A DNA stretch of 64,000 nt from Blautia coccoides (GTDB lineage: Bacteria; Bacillota; Clostridia; Lachnospirales; Lachnospiraceae). The stretch is taken from the NCBI RefSeq assembly GCF_034355335.1, contig NZ_CP136422.1:3134501-3198500 (forward strand). Direction: 5' to 3'. This document shows, piece by piece, positions 8,226 to 17,199 of this stretch. Position 1 is the stretch's first letter; the number at the start of each line of letters is the position of its first letter. Made by a program: the position numbers and the translations under genes. A model generated the notes under the pieces. That model was given only the letters and a program-made list of their open reading frames with translations, was not told the DNA's origin and did not search any database.

Positions 8226-9068
8226 ATGAACTTACGTGAAAAACTAAAAGATAAAAAAAGAGTCGTGGTAAAAATCGGTTCCTCCTCCCTGACCCATGAG
8301 GAGACAGGCCGTTTAAATCTCACAAAAATGGAAATATTGGTCAGAGAACTGGCAGACCTTCACAACCAAGGGAAGGATGTCATCGTGGTGTCATCCGGGG
8401 CTATCGCTGTTGGAAGAAGTGCCATGGGCATTCGCAGGCGTCCGGAGGAGCTGGCCGAAAAGCAGGCTTGCGCTGCTGTGGGACAGGCCAGGCTTATGAT
8501 GATCTATCAGAAGCTCTTTGCAGAATACAATCAGACTGCAGCCCAAGTGCTTATGACAAAATACACCATGATCAATGCAGCCACCAGAGACAATGCCATA
8601 AATACCTTCAATAAGCTGTTTGATATGGGGGCGATTCCCATTGTAAATGAAAATGATACGATCTCCACGGATGAAATTGAATTTGGTGACAATGACACTC
8701 TTTCCGCTTTGGTAGCCGCTTTAGTGGATGCCGATATGCTGATCCTTCTGTCCGATATTGACGGTCTCTTTACAGATGACCCCAATCAGAACCCGGACGC
8801 CCAATTTATCGATGTGGTGGAAAAGATAGACAGCCATCTGGAGAAAATGGCCAAGGGCAGCACAGGAAGTTCTGTGGGCACCGGAGGTATGGCAACAAAA
8901 CTGACAGCCGCACACATAGCAACAAGCGCAGGTGCCGATATGGTGATTGCCAACGGAGAGGATTTCCATGTGATTCATAAGATCATGCAGGGAAAAAACC
9001 ACGGCACTTTGTTTTTATCAGACAAAAAAGAAGAATTTTATCTGGATGATATTATCCAAAAACTTTAA
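8226..9068 (+). CDS. proB: Glutamate 5-kinase
   Basis: The 280-residue enzyme phosphorylates glutamate at the gamma carboxyl, the first step of proline synthesis. The amino-acid kinase fold is clear: VVVKIGSSSLT at the start, VVSSGAIAVGRSAMG, then NENDTISTDE and LSDIDGLFTDDP. The protein ends after the kinase domain and lacks the C-terminal PUA domain of the E. coli enzyme. GGAG at about 8213 precedes the ATG. The usual partner proA does not follow, so it must lie elsewhere. Confidence 0.95.
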   Translation: MNLREKLKDKKRVVVKIGSSSLTHEETGRLNLTKMEILVRELADLHNQGKDVIVVSSGAIAVGRSAMGIRRRPEELAEKQACAAVGQARLMMIYQKLFAEYNQTAAQVLMTKYTMINAATRDNAINTFNKLFDMGAIPIVNENDTISTDEIEFGDNDTLSALVAALVDADMLILLSDIDGLFTDDPNQNPDAQFIDVVEKIDSHLEKMAKGSTGSSVGTGGMATKLTAAHIATSAGADMVIANGEDFHVIHKIMQGKNHGTLFLSDKKEEFYLDDIIQKL

Positions 9069-9182
9069 CGACAACCGGAACCGTGAAAGGCTGTATTGTT
9101 ACACGTGAAGAATCCACTTGTTACAGCTTTCTTACGGTCAATGCAGTAAATACACAGACCGTTGCCAGAGAGGAGACGATAC

Positions 9183-9404
9183 ATGAACCAGGAACAGATA
9201 GACAGAATCAATGAGCTTGCCAGAAAGTCAAAAGTTACTGAACTGACAAAAGAGGAGAAAGAAGAGCAGAAAAAACTCCGCACCGAGTACATTGCTACCA
9301 TCCGTATGAATATGCGTTCTCAGTTGGACAACATTGATATTCAGGAAAAAGATGGCACTGTCACAAACCTCGGACAAAAATACGGACTCAAAACAAAGCA
9401 TTGA
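9183..9404 (+). CDS. DUF896 family small protein
   Basis: The 73-residue product matches the DUF896 (YnzC-like) family: IDRINELARKSK, then LTKEEKEEQKKLR, then a charged helix with QLDN. The family consists of small helical-hairpin proteins of Firmicutes, some near SOS genes, with no firm biochemical role. ATG 9183 is preferred over an in-frame TTG at 9162 because AGAGGAGA sits just upstream of the ATG. The 114-base gap after proB shows no clear promoter, and a strong terminator follows. Confidence 0.9.
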   Translation: MNQEQIDRINELARKSKVTELTKEEKEEQKKLRTEYIATIRMNMRSQLDNIDIQEKDGTVTNLGQKYGLKTKH

Positions 9405-9427
9405 TTTTTATAAGAAAAGAACACAGG

Positions 9428-9474
9428 AAAAGGTTGGGTGTATGACATGATTTGATACATTCCGACCTTTTTTT
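9428..9474 (+). terminator. Rho-independent terminator after the DUF896 gene
   Basis: AAAAGGTTGGGTGTA (9428-9442) pairs with the segment 9456-9471 through a stem of about 14 bp containing one bulge and two G-U pairs. A run of T residues follows. It ends the proB/DUF896 transcripts. Confidence 0.8.
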
Positions 9475-9508
9475 CTTTTCTGTTACGATATTATGTAAAT
9501 TTTAATGA

Positions 9509-9537
9509 TTGAAAATTAAAATCCGTTATAGTAAAAT
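9509..9537 (+). promoter_or_regulatory. Promoter for the miaB-mutS-mutL-miaA operon
   Basis: TTGAAA (9509-9514) and TAAAAT (9532-9537) are spaced by 17 bases, and the surroundings are AT-rich. The start would fall near 9544, giving a leader of about 165 bases that contains the inverted-repeat element 9568-9689. Confidence 0.6.
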
Positions 9538-9567
9538 AGGTCTGAATGTTTTGATGATAAAATTGAG

Positions 9568-9689
9568 GTAACGATTCAGCAGGTCTGTACATTCCCTGTG
9601 CCGACCGTAAAAGAACATTTTGCAGCCGTGCTGCCAAAGCAATCATCCATGGATTTCTGCCTGCAGATGTGAGGATGCTGAACTGTTAC
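9568..9689. repeat. Second intergenic element with GTAAC..TTCAGCA ends
   Basis: GTAACGATTCAGCA (9568-9581) is mirrored by TGCTGAACTGTTAC (9676-9689) with two mismatches in 14. The ends share the TAAC..TTCAG core with the element at 4806-4946. It occupies most of the miaB leader and stops about 20 bases before the miaB start, so it would be transcribed. Confidence 0.45.
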
Positions 9690-9709
9690 AAATTGGGAAA
9701 GGATATGGA

Positions 9710-11167
9710 ATGAATCAGGAAAATTTGGAAGAAATTCTGGGAAATATAGATATAAGCGGCGAAGCGCCGGTTCTTGAACCGGACCGCCAATATTATTTCA
9801 TGAAAAAAGCACGCATGCTTGTAAAGGAAAAAAGCGAGGATCTGGGACGGCCTCTGACTTTCTGTGTAAATACTTTCGGCTGCCAGATGAATGCCAGGGA
9901 CTCTGAAAAACTGGTTGGTGTATTGGAAAATATCGGATATGTGGAAAAACAGGATGAGGATGCAGATTTCGTCATTTTCAATACCTGCACGGTCCGGGAA
10001 AATGCCAATCACCGTGTATACGGCCGCCTTGGCCAGCTTCATGCCAAGAAAAAGAAAAATCCTCATATGATGATAGCCCTCTGCGGATGCATGATGCAGG
10101 AGGCCCATGTGGTGGAAAAATTGAAAAAGAGCTATTCTTTTGTCAATCTCATTTTCGGCACACACAACATTTATAAATTTTCGGAGCTGATCGTCAGTGC
10201 GCTCACGTCTGACCGCATGGTCATTGATATCTGGAAAGACACAGACAAAATCGTGGAGGATCTGCCTGCGGAGCGGAAGTATTCCTTTAAATCCGGTGTC
10301 AACATCATGTTCGGATGCAACAATTTCTGCAGCTACTGCATTGTTCCCTATGTGCGCGGCCGGGAGAGAAGCCGAAGCCCGAGAGATATCATAAGAGAGA
10401 TCGAACAGCTTGTGGCTGACGGCGTTGTGGAGGTTATGCTTCTGGGGCAGAATGTTAATTCTTACGGTAAAAACCTGGAGGAACCTATGACGTTCGCCCA
10501 GCTTTTACAGGAGATTGAAAAAATAGAGGGGCTTCGCCGCATCCGTTTTATGACCTCCCATCCAAAGGATCTGTCGGACGAGCTGATCCAGGTGATGAAG
10601 AACAGCGAGAAAATCTGCAGACACCTTCATCTGCCCCTTCAGTCAGGCAGCAGCCGTATCTTAAAGCTGATGAACCGAAGATATGATAAGGAGCAGTATT
10701 TAACCCTGGTGGAGAAGATTCGGTCCGCAGTGCCGGATATTTCCCTTACCACAGATATCATTGTGGGATTTCCCGGCGAGACAGAGGAGGATTTCCTGGA
10801 GACCATGGATGTGGTGGAAAAGGTGCGCTATGACAGCGCCTTTACCTTTATTTATTCCAAGAGGACCGGAACACCTGCCGCTGTCATGGAAGACCAGATT
10901 TCCGAGGAGGCTGTGAAAGACCGTTTTGACAGGCTTCTCAAAAGAGTACAGGAGATAGGCCGGGAGATGTCGTCCAGGGATACAGGTACAGTACAGGAGG
11001 TTCTTGTTGAGGAACAGAATGAGCATGATAAATCCCTTATGACAGGAAGACTGTCCAACAATATTCTGGTGCATTTTCCAGGAGATGCCTCTTTGATCGG
11101 CAGTCTGGTCAAGGTACAGCTGGATGAGTGCAGGGGATTTTATTACATGGGTACGAAAGTAGGATGA
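9710..11167 (+). CDS. miaB: tRNA-2-methylthio-N6-dimethylallyladenosine synthase
   Basis: The 485-residue radical-SAM enzyme adds the methylthio group at C2 of i6A37 in tRNAs that read UNN codons. The N-terminal UPF0004 domain has its three cluster cysteines in TFGCQMNARDSEK, FNTCTVREN and ALCGCMMQE. The radical-SAM motif CNNFCSYC begins at residue 203 and is followed by VPYVRGRERSR. A TRAM domain closes the protein. The start is ATG 9710, with AAAGGA upstream; an open frame extends to 9620 but lacks a site. The substrate is made by MiaA, encoded four genes downstream in the same run. Confidence 0.96.
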   Translation: MNQENLEEILGNIDISGEAPVLEPDRQYYFMKKARMLVKEKSEDLGRPLTFCVNTFGCQMNARDSEKLVGVLENIGYVEKQDEDADFVIFNTCTVRENANHRVYGRLGQLHAKKKKNPHMMIALCGCMMQEAHVVEKLKKSYSFVNLIFGTHNIYKFSELIVSALTSDRMVIDIWKDTDKIVEDLPAERKYSFKSGVNIMFGCNNFCSYCIVPYVRGRERSRSPRDIIREIEQLVADGVVEVMLLGQNVNSYGKNLEEPMTFAQLLQEIEKIEGLRRIRFMTSHPKDLSDELIQVMKNSEKICRHLHLPLQSGSSRILKLMNRRYDKEQYLTLVEKIRSAVPDISLTTDIIVGFPGETEEDFLETMDVVEKVRYDSAFTFIYSKRTGTPAAVMEDQISEEAVKDRFDRLLKRVQEIGREMSSRDTGTVQEVLVEEQNEHDKSLMTGRLSNNILVHFPGDASLIGSLVKVQLDECRGFYYMGTKVG

Positions 11168-11173
11168 CAAAAT

Positions 11174-13849
11174 ATGGGACTTACATTTAAAGACGTGGAT
11201 GTTGCATCACTCTCACCGATGATGCAGCATTACGTGAAGACAAAAGAGGAAAATAAAGACTGTATTATCTTTTACCGCCTGGGTGATTTTTATGAGATGT
11301 TCTTTGACGACGCTGTCACAACATCCCGGGAACTGGAACTGACCCTGACCGGTAAGGACTGCGGACTTACGGAGCGTGCGCCTATGTGCGGCGTTCCCTA
11401 CCACGCAGCAGAAGTCTACATAAACCGTCTGGTGGCAAAGGGCTATAAAGTGGCTATCTGTGAACAGATGGAGGATCCAAAGGAAGCCAAGGGCATGGTC
11501 AGAAGAGAGGTGATCCGTGTTGTCACACCGGGGACCAATTTAAACACCCAGGCTCTTGACGAGACAAAAAATAACTATATTATGGCAGTTGTCTATCTCT
11601 CCAACCGGTTCGGCATAGCTATCGCGGATGTGACCACCGGTGATTTTATGGTGACGGAAGTGGATAAGATCAGAACCCTTCTGGACGAGGTATACAAGTT
11701 CTCTCCGGCGGAAATCATCTGTAATGAAGCGTTCTGCATGAGCGGCGTGGACTTGGATGAGATCAAGAACCGGCTGAATATTTCCCTGTATCCGCTGGAG
11801 AGCTGGTATTTTGATGATGATCTGTGCGTGAGAACACTGAAAGAGCATTTTCATGTGGGTACTCTGGAAGGACTGGGACTTAAGGATTATGAGTGTGCCA
11901 CAATCGGTGCAGGCGCGCTTCTGACTTATCTTCTGGAGACTCAGAAAAACTCCCTGGAACATATGCGTGCCATTACCCCGTACATCACAGACCGTTTCAT
12001 GGTGATCGACAGCTCCTCCAGGAGGAACCTGGAGCTGACGGAAGCCCTTCGTGAAAAGGTAAAACGGGGTTCCCTTCTGTGGGTTTTGGATAAGACAAAG
12101 ACTGCCATGGGAGCCAGAATGCTGCGTTCCTTCATAGAACAGCCTCTGATAGACGAGGATGCCATTAACCGCCGTCTGGATGCTCTGGAAGAGATCAACT
12201 CCAGGGAAATGGACCGGGAGGAGATCAGAGAATACTTAAATCCCATTTATGATATGGAACGTCTGATCGGGCGTGTCAGCTATCAGTCGGCCAACCCAAG
12301 AGATATGATTTCTTTTAAATCTTCCATTTCCATGATCCCGTACATCAAACAGCTTGTCAAAAGCTTTTCTACGGAAGAGATGCAGTGCGTTTATGAGGAC
12401 ATGGATGATTTAAGGGACCTGTATACACTTCTGGAATCTGCCATTGTGGAGGAGCCGCCTCTTGCCATGAAGGAGGGCGGGATCATCAAAGATGGTTACA
12501 ATGAAAATGTGGACCATTTCCGTGAGGCTAAGACCAAAGGAAAATCCTGGCTTGCAGAGCTGGAGGCACAGGAGAGAGAAAAGACAGGAATCCGTAATCT
12601 GAAGATCAAGTACAACAAAGTGTTCGGTTATTATCTGGAGGTGACAAATTCCTTCAAAGATATGGTGCCGGATTACTATACCAGAAAACAGACCCTCACC
12701 AATGCGGAACGTTATATCACGCCAAGGCTGAAGGAACTGGAAGATATGATCCTGGGCGCAGAGGATAAGCTCTACGCTCTGGAATATGAACTGTTCGTGG
12801 AGGTGCGCAATACTATCTCAAGAGAGGTGGAGCGGATCCAGCGGACAGCCAAGGCAGTGGCCAAGCTGGATACTTATATCTCCCTGGCTCTGGTAGCGTC
12901 CAGAAATAATTTCGTACGCCCGAAGATCAACACAAAGGGAATTATCGATATTAAAAACGGCCGCCATCCCGTAGTGGAAAAAATGATTCCAAATGATATG
13001 TTCATTCCAAATGATACGTATCTGGACAACAATAAAAACAGGGTATCTGTCATCACCGGACCTAACATGGCAGGTAAATCCACTTATATGAGGCAGACTG
13101 CCCTGATCGTCCTGATGGCACAGATTGGCTCCTTTGTTCCTGCGGAAAAGGCCAACATCGGCATTGCGGACCGTATCTTTACCCGTGTGGGAGCTTCCGA
13201 TGACCTGGCCAGCGGCCAGAGTACCTTTATGGTGGAGATGACAGAGGTAGCCAACATTCTGCGCAATGCCACGTCCAGAAGTCTTTTGATCCTGGATGAG
13301 ATCGGACGGGGAACCAGCACCTTTGACGGTCTTTCCATTGCATGGGCAGTCATTGAATATATCAGCAACACAAAGATTCTGGGGGCAAAGACACTTTTCG
13401 CAACCCATTATCATGAACTGACCGAGCTGGAGGGCAAACTGGCAGGCGTGAACAATTACTGCATTGCCGTGAAGGAACGGGGAGATGACATTGTCTTTCT
13501 GAGGAAGATCGTAAAAGGCGGAGCTGATAAGAGCTACGGCATTCAGGTGGCAAAGCTGGCCGGTGTGCCGGATATTGTCATTGAGCGGGCAAAAGAGCTG
13601 GTGGAGGAACTGGTCAGCGCTGACATCACGGCAGCGGTCAAGGACATCGCATCGGAAAATAAAAAGACAAAGACAAAACCCCAGGTACATTTAGATGAGG
13701 TGGATCTGGAACAGATCTCCCTGTTTGACACCGTAAAAGACGACGATGTGCTGGAGGAACTGAAAAATATTGATGTCTCTAATTTAACACCTATTGACGC
13801 ATTGAATACAATTTATAAGCTTCAGAATAAGCTGAAGAACAGATGGTGA
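11174..13849 (+). CDS. mutS: DNA mismatch repair protein MutS
   Basis: The 891-residue protein recognises mismatches and small loops. The N-terminal clamp region has the mismatch-contacting motif FYRLGDFYEMFF (Phe-X-Glu included). The ATPase has Walker A GPNMAGKST (629-637), LDEIGRGTSTFDG and FATHYHEL. Near the C-terminus QISLF (847-851) fits a beta-clamp-binding motif. The length is typical. The start lies seven bases after the miaB stop, and the 3' end overlaps mutL by seven bases, so MutS and MutL are probably translationally coupled. Confidence 0.97.
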   Translation: MGLTFKDVDVASLSPMMQHYVKTKEENKDCIIFYRLGDFYEMFFDDAVTTSRELELTLTGKDCGLTERAPMCGVPYHAAEVYINRLVAKGYKVAICEQMEDPKEAKGMVRREVIRVVTPGTNLNTQALDETKNNYIMAVVYLSNRFGIAIADVTTGDFMVTEVDKIRTLLDEVYKFSPAEIICNEAFCMSGVDLDEIKNRLNISLYPLESWYFDDDLCVRTLKEHFHVGTLEGLGLKDYECATIGAGALLTYLLETQKNSLEHMRAITPYITDRFMVIDSSSRRNLELTEALREKVKRGSLLWVLDKTKTAMGARMLRSFIEQPLIDEDAINRRLDALEEINSREMDREEIREYLNPIYDMERLIGRVSYQSANPRDMISFKSSISMIPYIKQLVKSFSTEEMQCVYEDMDDLRDLYTLLESAIVEEPPLAMKEGGIIKDGYNENVDHFREAKTKGKSWLAELEAQEREKTGIRNLKIKYNKVFGYYLEVTNSFKDMVPDYYTRKQTLTNAERYITPRLKELEDMILGAEDKLYALEYELFVEVRNTISREVERIQRTAKAVAKLDTYISLALVASRNNFVRPKINTKGIIDIKNGRHPVVEKMIPNDMFIPNDTYLDNNKNRVSVITGPNMAGKSTYMRQTALIVLMAQIGSFVPAEKANIGIADRIFTRVGASDDLASGQSTFMVEMTEVANILRNATSRSLLILDEIGRGTSTFDGLSIAWAVIEYISNTKILGAKTLFATHYHELTELEGKLAGVNNYCIAVKERGDDIVFLRKIVKGGADKSYGIQVAKLAGVPDIVIERAKELVEELVSADITAAVKDIASENKKTKTKPQVHLDEVDLEQISLFDTVKDDDVLEELKNIDVSNLTPIDALNTIYKLQNKLKNRW

Positions 13850-16200
13850 CAAAATTGAGAAAAATTGCTGTTTTAGATCAGAATACTATAGATAAAATAG
13901 CGGCAGGCGAGGTGGTGGAACGTCCCGCCTCAGTGGTGAAGGAGCTGGTGGAGAATGCCATTGACGCCGGCTCTACAGCTATCACTGTGGAGATCAAAGA
14001 GGGCGGCATCTCTTTCATACGTGTGACCGACAACGGTGGAGGCATGGTGAGGGAACAGGTGCCTCTGGCTTTTCTGCGCCATGCCACCAGCAAGATTGAA
14101 AAGGTGGAAGATCTGACGGTCATATCCTCTCTGGGATTTCGGGGGGAGGCCCTTTCAAGTATTGCCGCTGTGGGGCAGGTAGAACTTATAACCAAGACAC
14201 CGGAAGCCCTCACAGGTGTGCGCTATCTCATTGAGGGCGGTAAAGAAAAATCCCTGGAGGAGATCGGAGCGCCCTGCGGCACTACCATTATTGTCCGGAA
14301 TTTATTTTTTAACACGCCGGTCAGAGCCAAATTTCTAAAGACAGCCATGACAGAGGCCGGTTATGTCAGCTCCTATATGGAGCAGCTTGCCCTGTCCCAC
14401 CAGGATATTTCTTTTAAATACATGGTAAACGGACAGACAAAGCTCCACAGCTCCGGCAACGCCAGCCTGAAAGATGTCATTTACGGCATTTACGGAAGGG
14501 ATATTGCCAGGGAATTGACAGAGGTGAAATATGAAAAAAGCGGTATTTCCATAGAAGGATTTGCCGGAAAGCCTGTCATTGCCCGCGGCAACAGGACCTT
14601 TGAGAACTATTATATTAACGGCAGATATGTAAAAAGCAAGGTCATCATGAAAGCCATTGAGGATGCTTACAAGCCTTATATGATGCAGCATAAGTATCCC
14701 TTTGTCTGCCTGCAGTACAATATTTCAGGGGAAGAGGTTGATGTGAACGTGCACCCCACAAAGATGGAGGTACGTTTTCAGAACCAACAGGCAGTTTATC
14801 AGGCCACCTATGAGGCCCTCACTTTTGTGCTGACTCACAGAGAGCTGATACCTGACATTGAATTGAACCGGGATACCCAAAAGGAAGCCCGGGAAAATGC
14901 CGGCCGAAATATAAACGGCCCGGAACCCTTTGAACAGAAGCGCAGAGCAGGCCTTTCTCATACGCCGCAGCCGCATGCCGAACATCTTTACCGGCAGCAG
15001 CCGCAGAACGGGCATATAGCAGAAAAAAGCAGTCCGTATGCTTACGGCAGCGCTCCTGTGACCCAGGAATCCGATTTCGGGAAAAACGCAGAGATCACAA
15101 ATACAAAAGAAAAAACGGCAGGCGTGCGTCCTGTAAAAATAGATTCCGCAGCAGATATCTCAGGTGTACATTCGGTAAAAACAGATTCTGCAAGGATAAA
15201 TATTCCGGGTATACACTCCGCAGAAACGGATTCTGCAAGCGGAAATATTTCTGGTGTACACTCGGCAGAAACGAATTCTGCAAACAGGGAAATTCCTGGA
15301 ATACACTCAGCGGAATCGGAGTCTGCAGTGCTGAATATTCCAGGTGAACATTCAGCAAAACCAGGTTCTGCAATGACGGATACCCAAAATATGTCTTTAG
15401 CCGGAACGGATTCTGGCACAGCAGATTTCACAGAAGCATCTTCCGTGGGACAAAAGTCCCAGGAGATCAGTTCCGGTCATGTTTCCAAATGCCTTCAGCC
15501 TGCACAGGCTTTAAAAGAGAGTTCCCCTCTTCCCGGCCAAGATGCGCCGCAGGATCCGGCGATATCGGAAAAGCCCCAGCAGATGGAGCTTTTTGATGAC
15601 AGGCTCCTCTCAAAAAAAGCCCGGCTCCATCACCGCATTATAGGGCAGCTTTTTGATACGTACTGGCTGGTTGAATATGATGAAAAGTTTTATATCATTG
15701 ACCAGCACGCCGCCCATGAAAAAGTGCTTTACGAGCGGTTCATGAAAGAGTTTGACCAGCGGGAGATCATTTCCCAGATGATCAGTCCGCCGGAGATTAT
15801 TGCGCTCAGCCTTCAGGAGGCAGAGCTTTTAAAAGAACAGATGGAAATTTTTGAACAGTTTGGTTTTGAGATTTCTTCCTTTGGAGGAAAAGAATACAGC
15901 ATCAGCGCTGTTCCGGCCAATCTGTACGGGGTTACGGTTCAGGAGCTGTTCATTGAAATTTTAGACAGCCTGGAATCAGAGGGCAGAAAGCAGACCCCTG
16001 AACTGATCACACACAGGATCGCCACAGCCGCCTGCAAAGCCGCTGTAAAGGGCAACCAGATGCTCTCTGTTGCGGAAGCGGATAAACTTATCGATGAACT
16101 ACTGGGCCTGGAAAATCCCTATCACTGCCCACATGGAAGACCCACGATCATCTCAATGACAAAATACGAACTGGAAAAGAAATTCAAACGGATTGTGTAG
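13843..16200 (+). CDS. mutL: DNA mismatch repair protein MutL (endonuclease type) with repeat-bearing linker
   Basis: The 785-residue protein links MutS to downstream repair. The GHKL ATPase domain shows IAAGEVVERPASVVKEL, DNGGGM and FRGEALSSI. The C-terminal domain has DQHAAHEKVLYE (from residue 620), the metal-binding endonuclease motif of MutL in species without MutH, and CPHGRP near the end. Between them lies an unusually long linker of about 270 residues that includes five 15-residue tandem repeats (439-513). QQMELF just before the C-terminal domain might bind the beta clamp. The ATG lies inside the mutS stop region (7-base overlap); GTG 13846 is an alternative start. Confidence 0.96.
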   Translation: MVTKLRKIAVLDQNTIDKIAAGEVVERPASVVKELVENAIDAGSTAITVEIKEGGISFIRVTDNGGGMVREQVPLAFLRHATSKIEKVEDLTVISSLGFRGEALSSIAAVGQVELITKTPEALTGVRYLIEGGKEKSLEEIGAPCGTTIIVRNLFFNTPVRAKFLKTAMTEAGYVSSYMEQLALSHQDISFKYMVNGQTKLHSSGNASLKDVIYGIYGRDIARELTEVKYEKSGISIEGFAGKPVIARGNRTFENYYINGRYVKSKVIMKAIEDAYKPYMMQHKYPFVCLQYNISGEEVDVNVHPTKMEVRFQNQQAVYQATYEALTFVLTHRELIPDIELNRDTQKEARENAGRNINGPEPFEQKRRAGLSHTPQPHAEHLYRQQPQNGHIAEKSSPYAYGSAPVTQESDFGKNAEITNTKEKTAGVRPVKIDSAADISGVHSVKTDSARINIPGIHSAETDSASGNISGVHSAETNSANREIPGIHSAESESAVLNIPGEHSAKPGSAMTDTQNMSLAGTDSGTADFTEASSVGQKSQEISSGHVSKCLQPAQALKESSPLPGQDAPQDPAISEKPQQMELFDDRLLSKKARLHHRIIGQLFDTYWLVEYDEKFYIIDQHAAHEKVLYERFMKEFDQREIISQMISPPEIIALSLQEAELLKEQMEIFEQFGFEISSFGGKEYSISAVPANLYGVTVQELFIEILDSLESEGRKQTPELITHRIATAACKAAVKGNQMLSVAEADKLIDELLGLENPYHCPHGRPTIISMTKYELEKKFKRIV
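15157..15381 (+). repeat. 45-bp tandem repeats inside mutL
   Basis: Five in-frame 45-bp units begin at 15157, 15202, 15247, 15292 and 15337. Each encodes a version of I(P/S)G-x-HSAETDSA followed by variable residues. Weaker copies flank both sides, giving perhaps six or seven units. DNA identity between units is moderate, so the array is not brand new. The repeats lie in the flexible linker, outside the ATPase and endonuclease domains, and all keep the reading frame. Confidence 0.85.
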
Positions 16201-17199
16201 GTGAAAAGCTTGAAAAAACCTTTAATCATACTGACAGGGCCTACGGCGGTGGGCAAGACCCGCCTGTCCATTTCCCTGGCTCATGCGGCAGACGGAGAAA
16301 TCATCTCCGCAGATTCCATGCAGGTGTACCGCCATATGGATATCGGCTCTGCCAAGATCACAAAAGAGGAGATGGACGGTATTCCTCATTATCTCATCGA
16401 TGTGCTGGATCCCCGGGAGGAGTTTCATGTCGTCCGGTTCCAGCAGATGGCAAAAGAGGCCATGGATAAAATTTACGCAAAAGGTAAAATCCCTATTCTC
16501 ACCGGAGGTACAGGATTTTATATCCAGGCCGTAGTAAAAGATATTGATTTTTCCGAGGACACGGAAAAAAGTCCGGTGAGACAGCGTCTGGAACAGGAAG
16601 CACAGGAAAAAGGATCTGCCTGGATGCACCGGCGCCTGTGTGAAGCGGACCCTGCCTCTGCCCAAAAGATACATGAAAACAATGTAAAACGAGTCATACG
16701 CGCCCTGGAATATTATGAACTGACAGGAGAGCGGATCTCCGAACACAATGAGCGGGAGGCGGAAAAAACTTCCCCATACAACACCGCCTATTTTGTCCTG
16801 AACGATGACAGAGAAAAGCTCTATTTGCGCATAGACCGGCGGGTAGATGAAATGCTGGATGCCGGGCTGATCCAGGAAGTCCAGGATCTGAAAAACATGG
16901 GTTATACAAAAAATATGGTCTCCATGCAGGGACTTGGCTACAAGGAGATCCTGTCCTGGCTGGACGGTGAGATCACTCTGGAAGAAGCAGTTTATATTCT
17001 GAAAAGAGATACCCGCCATTTTGCCAAGCGGCAGCTCACCTGGTTCCGCAGAGAAAAGGATGTGATCTGGGTAAACAAACCGGAATTCTCCTATAATGAG
17101 GATGCCATTTTAGAATACATGCTGAAAATATGTAAGGAAAGAGGAATTTGTGATGCAGGAAATGAATGCAGTGTACCGGGAACTGGGAATCAGCAGTGA
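16201..17199 (+). CDS. miaA: tRNA dimethylallyltransferase
   Basis: The 332-residue enzyme transfers dimethylallyl to A37 of tRNAs, producing the substrate of MiaB. It shows the P-loop GPTAVGKT (13-20), then ISADSMQVYRHMDIGSAK, TGGTGFYIQAV and RRVDEM. The start is a GTG directly after the mutL TAG, with no good ribosome binding site, which suggests coupling to mutL. The C-terminus runs 47 bases into the next gene and is slightly longer than usual. Confidence 0.96.
   Translation: MKSLKKPLIILTGPTAVGKTRLSISLAHAADGEIISADSMQVYRHMDIGSAKITKEEMDGIPHYLIDVLDPREEFHVVRFQQMAKEAMDKIYAKGKIPILTGGTGFYIQAVVKDIDFSEDTEKSPVRQRLEQEAQEKGSAWMHRRLCEADPASAQKIHENNVKRVIRALEYYELTGERISEHNEREAEKTSPYNTAYFVLNDDREKLYLRIDRRVDEMLDAGLIQEVQDLKNMGYTKNMVSMQGLGYKEILSWLDGEITLEEAVYILKRDTRHFAKRQLTWFRREKDVIWVNKPEFSYNEDAILEYMLKICKERGICDAGNECSVPGTGNQQ

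Noticed and set aside
12818..13690. A 290-codon open frame on the minus strand within mutS
   Set aside because: It is antisense to conserved MutS motifs and has a Cys/His-rich composition typical of shadow frames.
15157..15381. CRISPR array
   Set aside because: Units of 45 bp are contiguous without unique spacers and keep the mutL reading frame.
15042..15431. A repeat-bearing 129-codon minus-strand frame
   Set aside because: Its repeats are the reverse complement of the MutL linker repeats; no start signal supports it.
16222..17019. A 265-codon minus-strand frame within miaA
   Set aside because: It is antisense to conserved MiaA motifs.
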